In this document: in pieces, positions 41,850 through 50,589 of the stretch
How positions within the stretch are numbered: the stretch's first letter is position 1
How the letters are laid out: each line of letters starts with the position of its first letter
Origin: Streptomyces plumbidurans
GTDB lineage: Bacteria; Actinomycetota; Actinomycetes; Streptomycetales; Streptomycetaceae
DNA length: 64,000 nucleotides
Reading direction: 5' to 3'
Assembly: GCF_019857225.1 (NCBI RefSeq)
Contig: NZ_JAFJSY010000017.1
Location: 124,001-188,000 of the forward strand
Translations under genes and position numbers: made by a program
Notes under the pieces: model-generated
Databases searched by the model: none
What the model was told of the DNA's origin: nothing
The model's input: the letters and a program-made list of their open reading frames with translations, nothing else

Positions 41850-42629
41850 ATGGCCAACAGGACGCTTGCGACGGCGGGGCTTGCGGTGGACGGGCCGTCC
41901 GTCCTGCGGCCGTTGCGACGGGTGCTGACGGGTCTGGTGTTGATCGCCGTGTCGTGCGCCGCGGTGCTGGGCTGCCGCAGCGCGTTCAGCACCTGGCTGC
42001 CCCGCGAGATCGGGCGGTACCAGGACTACGAGGCGGCGCCGCCCTGCCCCGCCGGTCCGCCCACGCACGCGTACGAGGACTGTGTGCGCACCGTCCGGTT
42101 CACCGTCACGGACGTGCACGCCAACGCCGGGTCGAAGGGCGACCACTCGGCGACCGTCACCGGCTCGCCCTTCTGGAACGGCACCGTCGACTTCGGCGAC
42201 TGGGATCCGCTGCTGACCGCCCTGCACAAGGGCGACCGGGTCACCGGCACGGTCTGGCACGGCTCGGTCATGACGCTCGCCAGGGGCGGGGCCCGGCAGA
42301 GCAGCATCGACGAGCCGCGCGACGAACCCCAGATGGTGGCCGTCGCGGGCACGTTCGCCGCCCTGCTCGCCGTCCTCACGTTCGTGTTCGGCGCGATCGT
42401 GCTGACCGGCGTCGGCGGATCGCGGCTGCAGGCCGCCGTGCGCTGGCGGCCCTACGGCATGAGGCTGCTGACCACCGTCCTGACCGTGTGCTTCGTCGTC
42501 GGCCTGATCTGTGTGTGGACGGGTGTGGCCTGGTGGCTGACGCCGGGGCTGAGCACGCTGATCGTCGCGGTCGCGGCCGTGGTGATCTACCGCCGGGACC
42601 CGCCGAGGGCGGCCGCCTCCGGCCGCTGA
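41850..42629 (+). CDS. Three-to-four-span membrane protein, unknown
   Basis: A 259-residue protein from ATG 41850 with a good GGGGGGATG-type ribosome site. A span at about 25-44 is followed by an external domain (50-165) with two cysteines (PPCPAGPPTH, YEDCVRTVRF) and HANAGSKGDHSATVTGSPFW. Further spans lie at about 170-190, 207-226 and 230-247. No family is recognised. The domain resembles DUF-type exported sensors. It diverges from the PstS-like gene and converges with the kinase gene. Confidence 0.65.
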   Translation: MANRTLATAGLAVDGPSVLRPLRRVLTGLVLIAVSCAAVLGCRSAFSTWLPREIGRYQDYEAAPPCPAGPPTHAYEDCVRTVRFTVTDVHANAGSKGDHSATVTGSPFWNGTVDFGDWDPLLTALHKGDRVTGTVWHGSVMTLARGGARQSSIDEPRDEPQMVAVAGTFAALLAVLTFVFGAIVLTGVGGSRLQAAVRWRPYGMRLLTTVLTVCFVVGLICVWTGVAWWLTPGLSTLIVAVAAVVIYRRDPPRAAASGR

Positions 42630-42658
42630 GATCACTGCTTGGTGAGATCACTGCTTGG
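42627..42658. repeat. 16-base tandem duplication spanning two stop codons
   Basis: TGAGATCACTGCTTGG occurs twice (42627-42642, 42643-42658). The first copy carries the TGA stop of the rightward gene. The second contains the stop of the leftward kinase gene (TCA at 42648). Confidence 0.85.
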
Positions 42659-44636
42659 TGTACGTCAGCTTCTCGCCGTTGCTGGTGTTCACGCGCTGCA
42701 GGCTGCCGTCCGGCAGCAGGGTGATCTCGGTGGGGTCGCCCGGTTTGCAGTACCCGGCGTCGCCCGAGGTCACGGTGGACGGACCGAGCTCCACGCTGCC
42801 GCCGTCGCTCGGTGCCGAGGTCAACCGGGCCTGGAAGACGCAGTGGTAGGAACCGTTGCTGGTGGGTCCGTCGGCGACCAGTGACATGACGGTGTCGCCC
42901 ACCTTGCCCTGCTGGATGGTGAGGCTGCGGGTGTTGTCACCGTCGGCGTTGGTGATGGTGGTGGTCCAGGTGCCGAGGTAGCCGGCCGGGATCGCTCCGT
43001 TTGAGGGCGTCGAGGTGCTGGGCCGCGCGGTCGTCGGATCGGGGGCGGGCGTCGTCGGTCCGGAGGTCACCGGCGCGCTGGTGGAGGGGTCGGAGCCGGC
43101 CTTGTCGTCCGAGGAGCCTCCGCCGCCGTTCATGAGGGCGTAGACCGAACCGCCCGCGCCCAGCGCGACGATCAGGGCGACGCCGACCAGCAGCGCGGTG
43201 GAGCGGCTGTCGCGGCGGGGTGGCTGGGGCGCGCCGGGGACAGGGCCCTGGTACGGCGGGCCGTAGGGCGGGGTGGCGCCGAGGGCGCCGTACGGTCCGG
43301 GCTGCTGGGGCGGGCCGTAGGGGCCGGGCTGCGGCGGCTGATGCTGCTGGGGGTAGCCGTAGCCGGGCTGCTGCGGGGGGTGCTGCTGCGGATAGCCGTA
43401 GGCCGGGTGGCCGGACGGGGGTGTCTGGGGAGGGCCGGACGGAGGTGTCTGGGCGGGGGCGGGCGGCGGGGTGCCGTGGCCCGGGACCATGGTCGGCAGA
43501 TGGTTCAGCGGGGCTCCGGAACCGGACTGGCCCGTACCCGGCTGGCCCGTCCCCGACTGACCCGCCCCCAACTGTCCCGTACCCGGCTGTCCGGGCGGCG
43601 GCGGACCGGCGGAGGCGTCGTTGCCCGCCTCGGCGGCGGGGGCGTGCTCCGGGGTGGCCGCGGGGGCCGTGGGGGCCGGTTTCCGCAGGGAGATCTCGCC
43701 CGACGGTTCGGAGTTGTCGGGGTTCTCGGTGTCCAGCAACTGCACGGCGTGGCGGCCGAGTTGGGCCACCAGGGCGCTCGGCAGCCACGGGTCGCGCGAG
43801 CGTCCGCCCAGCACGGTGTCCTCGGCGCCCGTGCGCTCAAGGACCTGCTCCAGCGTCGGCCGGACCGCCGGGTCCTTCTTCAGGCAATCGCTCACCAGGT
43901 CGGCGATGCCCTCCGGCACCCCCTCCAGATCGGGCTCCTCCTGGGCGATACGGAACATCAGCGCGTGCACACCGCTGTTGGCGGTGCCGAAGGGGAGGGC
44001 GCCGGTCGCGGCGTACGCCAGCACCGAGCCCAGGCAGAAGACGTCGCACGCGGGGGTGATCCGGTCGCCGCGCACCTGCTCGGGGGCCATGAACCCGGGC
44101 GATCCGACCAGCGCGCCCGCGCGGGTCAGCCCGCCGTCCGTCACGGTCTCCAGCGCCCGCGCGATGCCGAAGTCGATGACCCGCGGCCCGTCGATGGTGA
44201 CGAGGACGTTGGACGGCTTGAGGTCGCGGTGGATGATCCCGGCGGCGTGGATGTCCTTGAGCGCGTGGGCGAGCCCGGCCGCGAGAATGCGCACCGACCG
44301 CTCGGGCAGCGCCCCGTGGTCGTGCCCGACGACCTGCTGCAGGCTCGGCCCGGCGACGTACCCGGTGGCGACCCAGGGCACGGCGGCCTCGGTGTCGGCG
44401 TCCAGGACGGGCGCCGTCCAGTGCCCGCCGACCTGCCGCGCGGCCTGCACCTCCTGCCGGAACCGGGCCCGGAACTCCTCCTGCGCGGCCAGCTCCTCGC
44501 GCACCAGCTTCACGGCGACGGTACGGCCGCGCTCCGACCGGGCGAGATAGACGTTCCCCATGCCGCCGGCGCCGAGCCGGGCCAGCAGCCGGTACGCGCC
44601 GATCCGCTGCGGATCACCGGCCCCGAGCTTCTCCAT
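42648..44636 (-). CDS. Serine/threonine protein kinase (PASTA-less, single span)
   Basis: A 662-residue protein from ATG 44636 (GGGGGACC ribosome site). The kinase domain is residues 12-265: glycine loop LGAGGMGNVYLARS, VAVKLVREE, catalytic IIHRDLKPSNVLV, IDFGIA and GSPGFMAPEQ. A proline/glutamine-rich disordered segment follows (about 300-460; repeated YGYPQQH and GPYGPPQQ units). A span lies at about 470-493. A Ser/Thr-rich linker and an extracellular domain (about 545-662; YLGTWTTTITNADGDNTRSL) complete it. The extracellular part is not PASTA and is a likely envelope sensor. It has its own promoter region upstream. Confidence 0.9.
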   Translation of the reverse strand: MEKLGAGDPQRIGAYRLLARLGAGGMGNVYLARSERGRTVAVKLVREELAAQEEFRARFRQEVQAARQVGGHWTAPVLDADTEAAVPWVATGYVAGPSLQQVVGHDHGALPERSVRILAAGLAHALKDIHAAGIIHRDLKPSNVLVTIDGPRVIDFGIARALETVTDGGLTRAGALVGSPGFMAPEQVRGDRITPACDVFCLGSVLAYAATGALPFGTANSGVHALMFRIAQEEPDLEGVPEGIADLVSDCLKKDPAVRPTLEQVLERTGAEDTVLGGRSRDPWLPSALVAQLGRHAVQLLDTENPDNSEPSGEISLRKPAPTAPAATPEHAPAAEAGNDASAGPPPPGQPGTGQLGAGQSGTGQPGTGQSGSGAPLNHLPTMVPGHGTPPPAPAQTPPSGPPQTPPSGHPAYGYPQQHPPQQPGYGYPQQHQPPQPGPYGPPQQPGPYGALGATPPYGPPYQGPVPGAPQPPRRDSRSTALLVGVALIVALGAGGSVYALMNGGGGSSDDKAGSDPSTSAPVTSGPTTPAPDPTTARPSTSTPSNGAIPAGYLGTWTTTITNADGDNTRSLTIQQGKVGDTVMSLVADGPTSNGSYHCVFQARLTSAPSDGGSVELGPSTVTSGDAGYCKPGDPTEITLLPDGSLQRVNTSNGEKLTYTKQ

Positions 44637-44788
44637 CGCAGGTCCCCCGAAATCCCCCGATACGCACTGTGCAACGGCCCAACGATAGTGCGGGCGCAGG
44701 GCGGGGAGGGGCGGAGCGGTGTCTACGGTTCCGTAACAGGCGGACCCGGCTGGTCCAGCATCTTGGACAGCCGTTCCAGTACCTGGAT

Positions 44789-44803
44789 GCGACAACCTGT
44801 CGC
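44789..44803. promoter_or_regulatory. Inverted repeat upstream of the aminotransferase gene
   Basis: GCGACAACCTGTCGC is a perfect 6-3-6 palindrome 69 bases before ATG 44872. A GntR-type regulator gene follows the aminotransferase gene, so this could be its operator. Confidence 0.45.
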
Positions 44804-44871
44804 TAAAACCCCACGAGCGCAGACAGGACGCCCATACCGCGGGTCCGGCGCGGGCTTCTACGCTCGCGGCC

Positions 44872-46227
44872 ATGACCCCTCAGCCACACCCCGAGGCCGG
44901 CGCCGCCGTGAAGGCCGCGGACCGTGCCCATGTGTTCCACTCCTGGTCCGCGCAGGAACTCATCGACCCGCTCGCCGTCGCCGGCGCGGAGGGGTCGTAC
45001 TTCTGGGACTACGACGGCGGGCGTTACCTGGACTTCTCCAGCGGGCTCGTCTACACCAACATCGGCTACCAGCACCCGAAGGTCGTCGCGGCGATACAGG
45101 AGCAGGCCGCACACCTGACGACGTTCGCGCCCGCCTTCGCGATCGAGGCGCGCTCGGAGGCGGCCCGGCTGATCGCCGAGCGGACGCCCGGGGACCTGGA
45201 CAAGATCTTCTTCACCAACGGCGGCGCCGACGCCGTCGAGCACGCCGTGCGGATGGCGCGGCTGCACACCGGGCGGGCCAAGGTGCTGTCGGCGTACCGC
45301 TCGTACCACGGCGGTACGCAGCAGGCCGTCAACGTCACCGGCGATCCCAGGCGTTGGGCCTCCGACACCGGTGCCGCCGGTGTCGTGCACTTCTGGGCGC
45401 CGTTCCTGTACCGCTCCCGCTTCTACGCCGAGACCGAGGAGCAGGAGTGCGCGCGGGCGCTGGAGCACCTGGAGACGACGATCGCCTTCGAGGGGCCCGG
45501 CACGATCGCCGCGATCGTCCTGGAGACCATCCCGGGAACCGCCGGGATCATGGTGCCGCCGCCCGGCTATCTCGCCGGGGTGCGGGAGATCTGCGACAAG
45601 TACGGCATCGTCTTCGTGCTGGACGAGGTGATGGCGGGGTTCGGGCGCACCGGTGAGTGGTTCGCGGCCGACCTGTCCGGCGTCGTACCGGACCTGATGA
45701 CCTTCGCCAAGGGCGTGAACAGCGGATACGTACCGCTGGGCGGCGTCGCCATCTCCGGCGCGATCGCCGAGACCTTCGCCCGCCGCCCCTACCCCGGCGG
45801 CCTGACCTACTCCGGGCACCCGCTCGCCTGCGCCGCCGCCGTCGCCACGCTGCGGGTGATGGCGGAGGAGGGCGTCGTCGAGCACGCGCGGCGGCTCGGC
45901 GAGAGCGTCGTCGCGCCCGCGCTGCACGAGCTGGCCGAGCGGCACCCGAGCATCGGCGAGGTGCGCGGCGTCGGCATGTTCTGGGCGCTGGAGCTGGTGA
46001 AGGACAGGGAGACCCGCGAACCGCTGGTCCCCTACAACGCGACCGGCGAGGCGAACGCCCCGATGGCCGCCTTCGGCGCCGCCGCGAAGAAGCACGGCCT
46101 GTGGCCCTTCATCAACATGAACCGCACCCATGTGGTGCCCCCGTGCAATGTGAGCGAGGCCGAGCTGAAGGAGGGGCTCGCGGCCCTGGACGCCGCGCTC
46201 TTCGTGGCGGACGAGTACACGGCGTAG
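44872..46227 (+). CDS. Class III pyridoxal-phosphate aminotransferase
   Basis: A 451-residue protein. It has the class III fold: GSYFWDYDGGRYLDFSSGLV, FFTNGGADAVEHAVRMARLH, SYHGGTQQAVNVTGDPRRWA, VFVLDEVMAGFGRTG with the cofactor aspartate, and MTFAKGVNSGYVPLGG with the Schiff-base lysine. It then has YSGHPLACAAAVATL. The closest functional types by motif are taurine/beta-alanine:pyruvate and omega-aminotransferases; the substrate is uncertain. The downstream GntR/FCD regulator suggests control by an amino acid or organic acid. The gene ends in a set of repeated GAGTACACGGCG units. Confidence 0.9.
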   Translation: MTPQPHPEAGAAVKAADRAHVFHSWSAQELIDPLAVAGAEGSYFWDYDGGRYLDFSSGLVYTNIGYQHPKVVAAIQEQAAHLTTFAPAFAIEARSEAARLIAERTPGDLDKIFFTNGGADAVEHAVRMARLHTGRAKVLSAYRSYHGGTQQAVNVTGDPRRWASDTGAAGVVHFWAPFLYRSRFYAETEEQECARALEHLETTIAFEGPGTIAAIVLETIPGTAGIMVPPPGYLAGVREICDKYGIVFVLDEVMAGFGRTGEWFAADLSGVVPDLMTFAKGVNSGYVPLGGVAISGAIAETFARRPYPGGLTYSGHPLACAAAVATLRVMAEEGVVEHARRLGESVVAPALHELAERHPSIGEVRGVGMFWALELVKDRETREPLVPYNATGEANAPMAAFGAAAKKHGLWPFINMNRTHVVPPCNVSEAELKEGLAALDAALFVADEYTA

Positions 46228-46260
46228 GGCGAGTACACGGCGGGGCGAGTACACGGCGTA
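46213..46260. repeat. Three copies of a GAGTACACGGCG unit at the 3' end
   Basis: GAGTACACGGCG begins at 46213, 46231 and 46247 (spacing 18 and 16). The first copy is coding (EYTA and the stop); the others lie just past the stop codon. Confidence 0.8.
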
Positions 46261-46391
46261 GCCGCCCCGCGGCGGCCTCGTGGCCGGTCACCGCCGCACG
46301 GGTCATCGCGGGGAACCCGAACGCGTAAGGTGGCGTGCTCGTAGATATGGACGTGCACGCCACTCGACCGCCACGAGGAGACGCCCGACCC

Positions 46392-47093
46392 ATGCCCGGC
46401 AGCAGTCGCAACGGCTCCGTGACCCGCAGCACCCTGCGGCAGCAGATCGCCGACGCCCTTCGCGACGAGGTGCTGGCCGGGCGGCTGCAACCCGGGCAGG
46501 AGTTCACGGTCAAGGAGATCGCCGAGCAGTACGGCGTCTCCGCCACACCGGTGCGCGAGGCGCTGGTCGACCTGTCCGCGCAGGGCCTCCTCGACGCCGA
46601 CCAGCACCGCGGCTTCCACGTCCACGAGTACTCCGTCGACGACTACCGCGGCATCGTCGAGGCCCGCAGCCTGGTCACCGACGGCATGTTCCACTCCCTG
46701 GAGGACGGCCACCAGCGCTTCCGCCGGGCCGACGAGCCGCGCACCGTCGCCGCGCTCGCCGGGGTGCGCCGCCGCGGCGAGGAGGCCCAGCGGGCCTCGC
46801 TGGCCGGTGACCTCACCGTGCTGATCGGCTACGACCTGCGCTACTGGCACGAGCTGGGCACCCTGTTCGGCAACCCCTATCTGGCCGACTTCCTGCACCG
46901 GCTGCGCGTGCAGTCCTGGGTGTGCGCGGTGCAGCATCTGCGCCGGCTGACCGATCTGCGCGGCGCCCTGTGGTCGGGCCACACCGATCTGGTCGACGCC
47001 CTGGCGCAGCGCGACACCAAGACGGCGCGTTCGATCGTCGCCCAGTACAACGCGCACTCACTGGAACTCGTCGAGCGGCTGGCGCGGGGATGA
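46392..47093 (+). CDS. GntR-family regulator with FCD ligand domain
   Basis: A 233-residue protein from ATG 46392; an in-frame GTG at 46335 would add 19 residues and has a closer AAGGTGG. The wHTH is STLRQQIADALRDEVLAGRL to YGVSATPVREALVDLSAQGL. The C-terminal FCD domain includes IVEARSLVTDGMFHSL, YDLRYWHELGTLFGNPYLAD and TDLVDALAQRDTKTARSIVA; its histidine-rich helices usually bind a metal and a carboxylate ligand. The stop overlaps the glycosyltransferase start (ATGA). It probably controls the preceding aminotransferase gene. Confidence 0.88.
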   Translation: MPGSSRNGSVTRSTLRQQIADALRDEVLAGRLQPGQEFTVKEIAEQYGVSATPVREALVDLSAQGLLDADQHRGFHVHEYSVDDYRGIVEARSLVTDGMFHSLEDGHQRFRRADEPRTVAALAGVRRRGEEAQRASLAGDLTVLIGYDLRYWHELGTLFGNPYLADFLHRLRVQSWVCAVQHLRRLTDLRGALWSGHTDLVDALAQRDTKTARSIVAQYNAHSLELVERLARG

Positions 47094-49516
47094 CCGGACC
47101 GTCCGCGGCCGTGGATCTGTCCGTCGTCATACCGGCCTACAACGAGGAGCAGCGGCTCGGCCCCACCCTCGACGCCGTCACCGGCTACCTGGACGACAAC
47201 GAGGGCCGCTGGGGCGAGTGGGAGGTCGTCGTCGCCGACGACGGGTCCACGGACGCCACCCCCACGCTGGTCACCGACCGCGACGACGACCGCATCCAGC
47301 TGGTCACCGGCCCCCGCAACCGCGGCAAGGGCCACGCCATGCGCATGGGCGTCGCCGCCTCCCGCGGCCGGCTCGTACTGGTCACCGACGCCGATCTCGC
47401 CGCCCCGATCGAGGAGTTGGAGAAGCTCGACAAGGCGCTCAGCGAGGGCAACGCGGCGGCGATCGGCTCCCGTGCGCTGCCGGGCGCGGCCATCGGCGAC
47501 CGGCAGCACCGGCTGCGCGAACTGCTGGGCCGCGCGGGCAATCTGCTCATCCGCACCCTGGCCGTGCCCGGCATACGGGACACCCAGTGCGGCTTCAAGC
47601 TCTTCGAGGGCGAGGAGGCCCGGGAGGCCTTCGCCGCCTCGAGGATCGACGGCTACGGCATAGACATCGAGGTCCTGCGCCACTTCCGGCGCGCCGAGCG
47701 GCAGATAGCCGAGGTCCCGGTCCGCTGGTCGCACCGGCCCGGCTCGAAGATACGCGCCCTCGACTACGTCCGGGTCCTCGCCGACCTCGCCCTGCTGCGC
47801 GCCCGCTCCCTGCGCCCCGCCGACCTCCTCGCCGTCCTCGGCTTCCTGCTGATGTCCGTGGCCCTCTACTCGGGCCGGGTGTTCGACCCGGAGCACCGCT
47901 ACCTCGTCGACTCGCTGCAGGACCAGAACCAGTGGGAGTGGTTCTTCGCGGTCACCGCGGACAACGTCGCGCACCTGCACAACCCCTTCTTCTCCGATCT
48001 GCAGGGCTTCCCCGACGGCGTGAACCTCATGGCCAACACGGTCATGCTCGGGCTGTCCGTGCCCTTCGCGCCGCTCACCCTGCTCGCCGGACCGGCCGTC
48101 TCCCTCAGCGTCGTGATGACGCTTGGCCTCGCCGCCACCGCGGCCGCCTGGTACTGGCTGATCGTGAAGCGGGTCGTGCGCAAGCGCTCGGCGGCCTTCG
48201 TCGGCGCCTGGCTGGCCGCCTTCGCGCCGCCCATGGTCAGCCACGCCAACGCGCACCCCAACTTCGTGATCCTGTTCATGATCCCGCTGATCATCGACCG
48301 CGCCCTGCGCCTGTGCGCGGGCGCCCGCGTCGTACGGGACGGGATCGTGCTCGGCCTGATGGCGGCGTACCAGGTCTTCCTCGGCGAGGAGCCGCTGCTG
48401 CTGGCGATGATCGGCATGGTGCTGTTCGCCGCCGCCTACGCCGTCGTACGCAGGGATGTGGTCAGGCAGTCGTGGCGGCCGCTGCTCAACGGCCTGGCAA
48501 TCGCGGGGGCGGTGTGTCTGCCGCTCGTGGTGGGGGCGCTGGCCTGGCAGTTCGCCGGTCCGCAGAGCTACCGCAGCGTGCTGCACGGCGACGACGCGGG
48601 CAACAGCCCGCTCGCCCTGCTCTCCTTCGCGGAGCGCTCCCTGATCGCGGGCGACGCCCACCGCGCGAACTCCCTGTCCCTCAACCCCACCGAGCAGAAC
48701 GCCTTCTACGGCTGGCCGCTGGTGCTGCTCGCCCTCGCCATCGTCGTACGGCTGTGGGAGCGGGCGCTCGTCAAGGCGCTGGCCGTCACCGCGGTCGGCG
48801 CGGCGCTGCTGTCTCTGGGTCCGCGCTTCCGCATCCCGATGACGGACCAGGTCTATCCGGGTCCCTGGGCACTGCCGGCCAAGCTGCCGCTGTTCGAGTC
48901 GGTGATCGAGGGCCGGGTCGCGATGATCTGCGCCCCGGCGCTCGGCATGCTGATCGCCCTCGCGCTGGAACGGCTGACGTCCACCCGCAGCCTGAGCACC
49001 CAGTACTTCGGCCTGCTCAGTGTCTGCGTCGCCCTGCTGCCGCTGGTCCCGGCCCCGCTGAAGGCGGTCGAACGGCCCGCGACACCCGCCTTCTTCACCG
49101 ACGGGGCCTGGAAGCCGTACGTCCACAAGGGCGAGTCCCTCGTGCCGCTTCCGCTGCCCGACCCCGGCAGCGCGGAGGCCCTGCACTGGCAGCAGCGGGC
49201 CGGACTCGGCTTCAAGCTCCCCGGCGGCTACTTCAACGGCCCCTGGGGCAAGAACCGCACCGGCATCTACGGCGCCGCCCCGCGCTACACCTCGCAGATG
49301 CTGCGTGATGTCCGCTACACCGGCGTCATCCCCGAGATCGGCAAGAACTGGCGGGCGCAGGCCCGGCGGGATTTCGCGTACTGGAGGGCGGGAGCGCTGG
49401 TGGTGGCGCCGCAGCAGAACGACGACGCCCTGCGCAAGGCCGTCACCGAACTGGTGGGCCGTGACGCGAAGTGGGTGGACGGCGTGTGGGTATGGGACCT
49501 CCACACGGGCGGCTGA
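47090..49516 (+). CDS. GT2 glycosyltransferase fused to a polytopic membrane region
   Basis: An 808-residue protein from ATG 47090, coupled to the GntR gene. Residues 1-235 are a DPM1/polyprenyl-phosphate glycosyltransferase: DLSVVIPAYNEEQRLGPTLD, VVVADDGSTDATP, GRLVLVTDADLAAPIEE and DTQCGFKLFEGEEAREAF. About ten membrane spans follow (255-660; for example DLLAVLGFLLMSVALYSG and FVILFMIPLIIDRALRLCAG), resembling GT-C or DUF2079-type transferases. A C-terminal soluble region (about 690-808) has GLGFKLPGGYFNGPWGKNRT. The fusion suggests that one polypeptide makes a polyprenyl-phosphate sugar and transfers it outside. The acceptor is unknown. Confidence 0.85.
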   Translation: MTGPSAAVDLSVVIPAYNEEQRLGPTLDAVTGYLDDNEGRWGEWEVVVADDGSTDATPTLVTDRDDDRIQLVTGPRNRGKGHAMRMGVAASRGRLVLVTDADLAAPIEELEKLDKALSEGNAAAIGSRALPGAAIGDRQHRLRELLGRAGNLLIRTLAVPGIRDTQCGFKLFEGEEAREAFAASRIDGYGIDIEVLRHFRRAERQIAEVPVRWSHRPGSKIRALDYVRVLADLALLRARSLRPADLLAVLGFLLMSVALYSGRVFDPEHRYLVDSLQDQNQWEWFFAVTADNVAHLHNPFFSDLQGFPDGVNLMANTVMLGLSVPFAPLTLLAGPAVSLSVVMTLGLAATAAAWYWLIVKRVVRKRSAAFVGAWLAAFAPPMVSHANAHPNFVILFMIPLIIDRALRLCAGARVVRDGIVLGLMAAYQVFLGEEPLLLAMIGMVLFAAAYAVVRRDVVRQSWRPLLNGLAIAGAVCLPLVVGALAWQFAGPQSYRSVLHGDDAGNSPLALLSFAERSLIAGDAHRANSLSLNPTEQNAFYGWPLVLLALAIVVRLWERALVKALAVTAVGAALLSLGPRFRIPMTDQVYPGPWALPAKLPLFESVIEGRVAMICAPALGMLIALALERLTSTRSLSTQYFGLLSVCVALLPLVPAPLKAVERPATPAFFTDGAWKPYVHKGESLVPLPLPDPGSAEALHWQQRAGLGFKLPGGYFNGPWGKNRTGIYGAAPRYTSQMLRDVRYTGVIPEIGKNWRAQARRDFAYWRAGALVVAPQQNDDALRKAVTELVGRDAKWVDGVWVWDLHTGG

Positions 49517-49562
49517 CCTGTTGGTGAGGGGTCCGCTCGGGGCCGTACCGACTACCCTTCCT

Positions 49563-49610
49563 TGACCGATCCGCCGACCGATCCACTGACCGAACCGCTG
49601 ACCGATCCGC
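49563..49610. repeat. Four tandem 12-base units
   Basis: TGACCGATCCGC repeats four times with one- or two-base variation (49563-49574, 49575-49586, 49587-49598, 49599-49610), 32 bases upstream of a TTG start. A frame through it would read repeats of TDP and TEP, but that is not the frame of the gene. Confidence 0.85.
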
Positions 49611-49641
49611 TCGCCGTCCGTCGCTGTTTGAGGAGCCCTCT

Positions 49642-50292
49642 TTGGCCTGTGACCTGTGGCTGGTACCGCTCGTCGACGTGTTGTGCCACACCCCCGACAA
49701 TCCGTTCGCCGAGGAACTCGCGCAGTACAACAACGTGCTCACCGCCGCCGGACTGCCGCAGGTGCCGGTGTACCAGTACATGCCGGGTCTGTCCGGCGAG
49801 GTCGCCCCCGTGGCCGGCTTCGACTACGACGCGCTGCACTTCCTGCGCCGGATCTATCTGCTGCAGATGTGCGGCCTGCCGGTGACGCCGGTCGACGATC
49901 TGGGCGGCGACTACGAGCAGTTGCTGGAGATGTTCGAGACGACCGCCCAGCAGTCGCATCTCGTCTGGCACTACGACCACGCGGGCGCGTACGTCCCCGT
50001 CGACTTCCCGCAGCCGCTGTCCAGCGACGAACTCCTCGCGGGCGGCGGCCCGCTGGGCTCCTCGCAGGCCCTGCTGCGCGAGCTGGAGTACCTGGCCCCC
50101 TCGATCGGCATCGACCCCGCCAACCCCCCGGCGGCGCCCGAACCCCCGCGCGCCCCCACGGAGTTGGAGGAACCGGCCGTCGCCGCCCCGTACGACCCCA
50201 GCCCCTTCGCCCGTGAACGTCATGTGTGGCTGGGCCTGCATGCCGCGGCGACACGGAGTCTGGCGCAGGGGTCGATGATCGTCTTCAGTTGA
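49642..50292 (+). CDS. Hypothetical protein following the glycosyltransferase
   Basis: A 216-residue protein starting at TTG 49642, with GAGGAGCCC about nine bases upstream. It is acidic with many aromatic residues: PLVDVLCHTPDNPFAEELAQ, QVPVYQYMPGLSG and FETTAQQSHLVWHYDHAGAY, then a proline-rich stretch and ARERHVWLGLHAAATRSL. I do not recognise a family; cytoplasmic location is likely (no span). Only three bases separate its end from the stop of the convergent small gene. Confidence 0.6.
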   Translation: MACDLWLVPLVDVLCHTPDNPFAEELAQYNNVLTAAGLPQVPVYQYMPGLSGEVAPVAGFDYDALHFLRRIYLLQMCGLPVTPVDDLGGDYEQLLEMFETTAQQSHLVWHYDHAGAYVPVDFPQPLSSDELLAGGGPLGSSQALLRELEYLAPSIGIDPANPPAAPEPPRAPTELEEPAVAAPYDPSPFARERHVWLGLHAAATRSLAQGSMIVFS

Positions 50293-50295
50293 GCG

Positions 50296-50589
50296 TCAGC
50301 GGCCCAGCTGCGAGAGGCCCTTTTGCACGTCCTCCATGTTCATCACCGGGGTGAGAGTGACTTCGGCGTCCAGGTTCAGGAAGAACGGCTCGCTGATCAC
50401 CGGCATCTGGGAGCTGTCCTGCATGTCGAAGACGATGTAGGCGGTGCGCCTGCCGTGGTCACTGGTGAAGTAGGCCGCCTCGGGCTTGATCTGTTCCATG
50501 GACTCCTGCACGAGCTTCGCCAGGGTCCCGTTCCGGATGGCTTCGTTCCCCTTCTCCGTGTCCATGGTCGCCTTGAGCAGTACGCGCAT
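50296..50589 (-). CDS. Small protein of the DUF3303-like ferredoxin fold
   Basis: A 97-residue protein from ATG 50589 (GAAGGTGAG upstream); an ATG at 50619 would add ten residues. MRVLLKATMDTEKGNEAIRN, PEAAYFTSDHGRRTAYIVFD, SSQMPVISEPFFLNLDAEVT and TPVMNMEDVQKGLSQLG suggest an alpha/beta ferredoxin-like fold. Proteins like this are common in soil bacteria; I recall the label pantothenate-synthetase-like, without evidence. Function unknown. Confidence 0.72.
   Translation of the reverse strand: MRVLLKATMDTEKGNEAIRNGTLAKLVQESMEQIKPEAAYFTSDHGRRTAYIVFDMQDSSQMPVISEPFFLNLDAEVTLTPVMNMEDVQKGLSQLGR

Noticed and set aside
46877..49504. An 875-residue frame antisense to the glycosyltransferase gene
   Set aside because: Composition is typical of antisense high-GC DNA (His/Arg/Gly/Gln-rich) and the plus strand shows GT2 motifs.
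49563..49610. CRISPR-like array
   Set aside because: Units are only 12 bases and directly adjacent, with no spacers.
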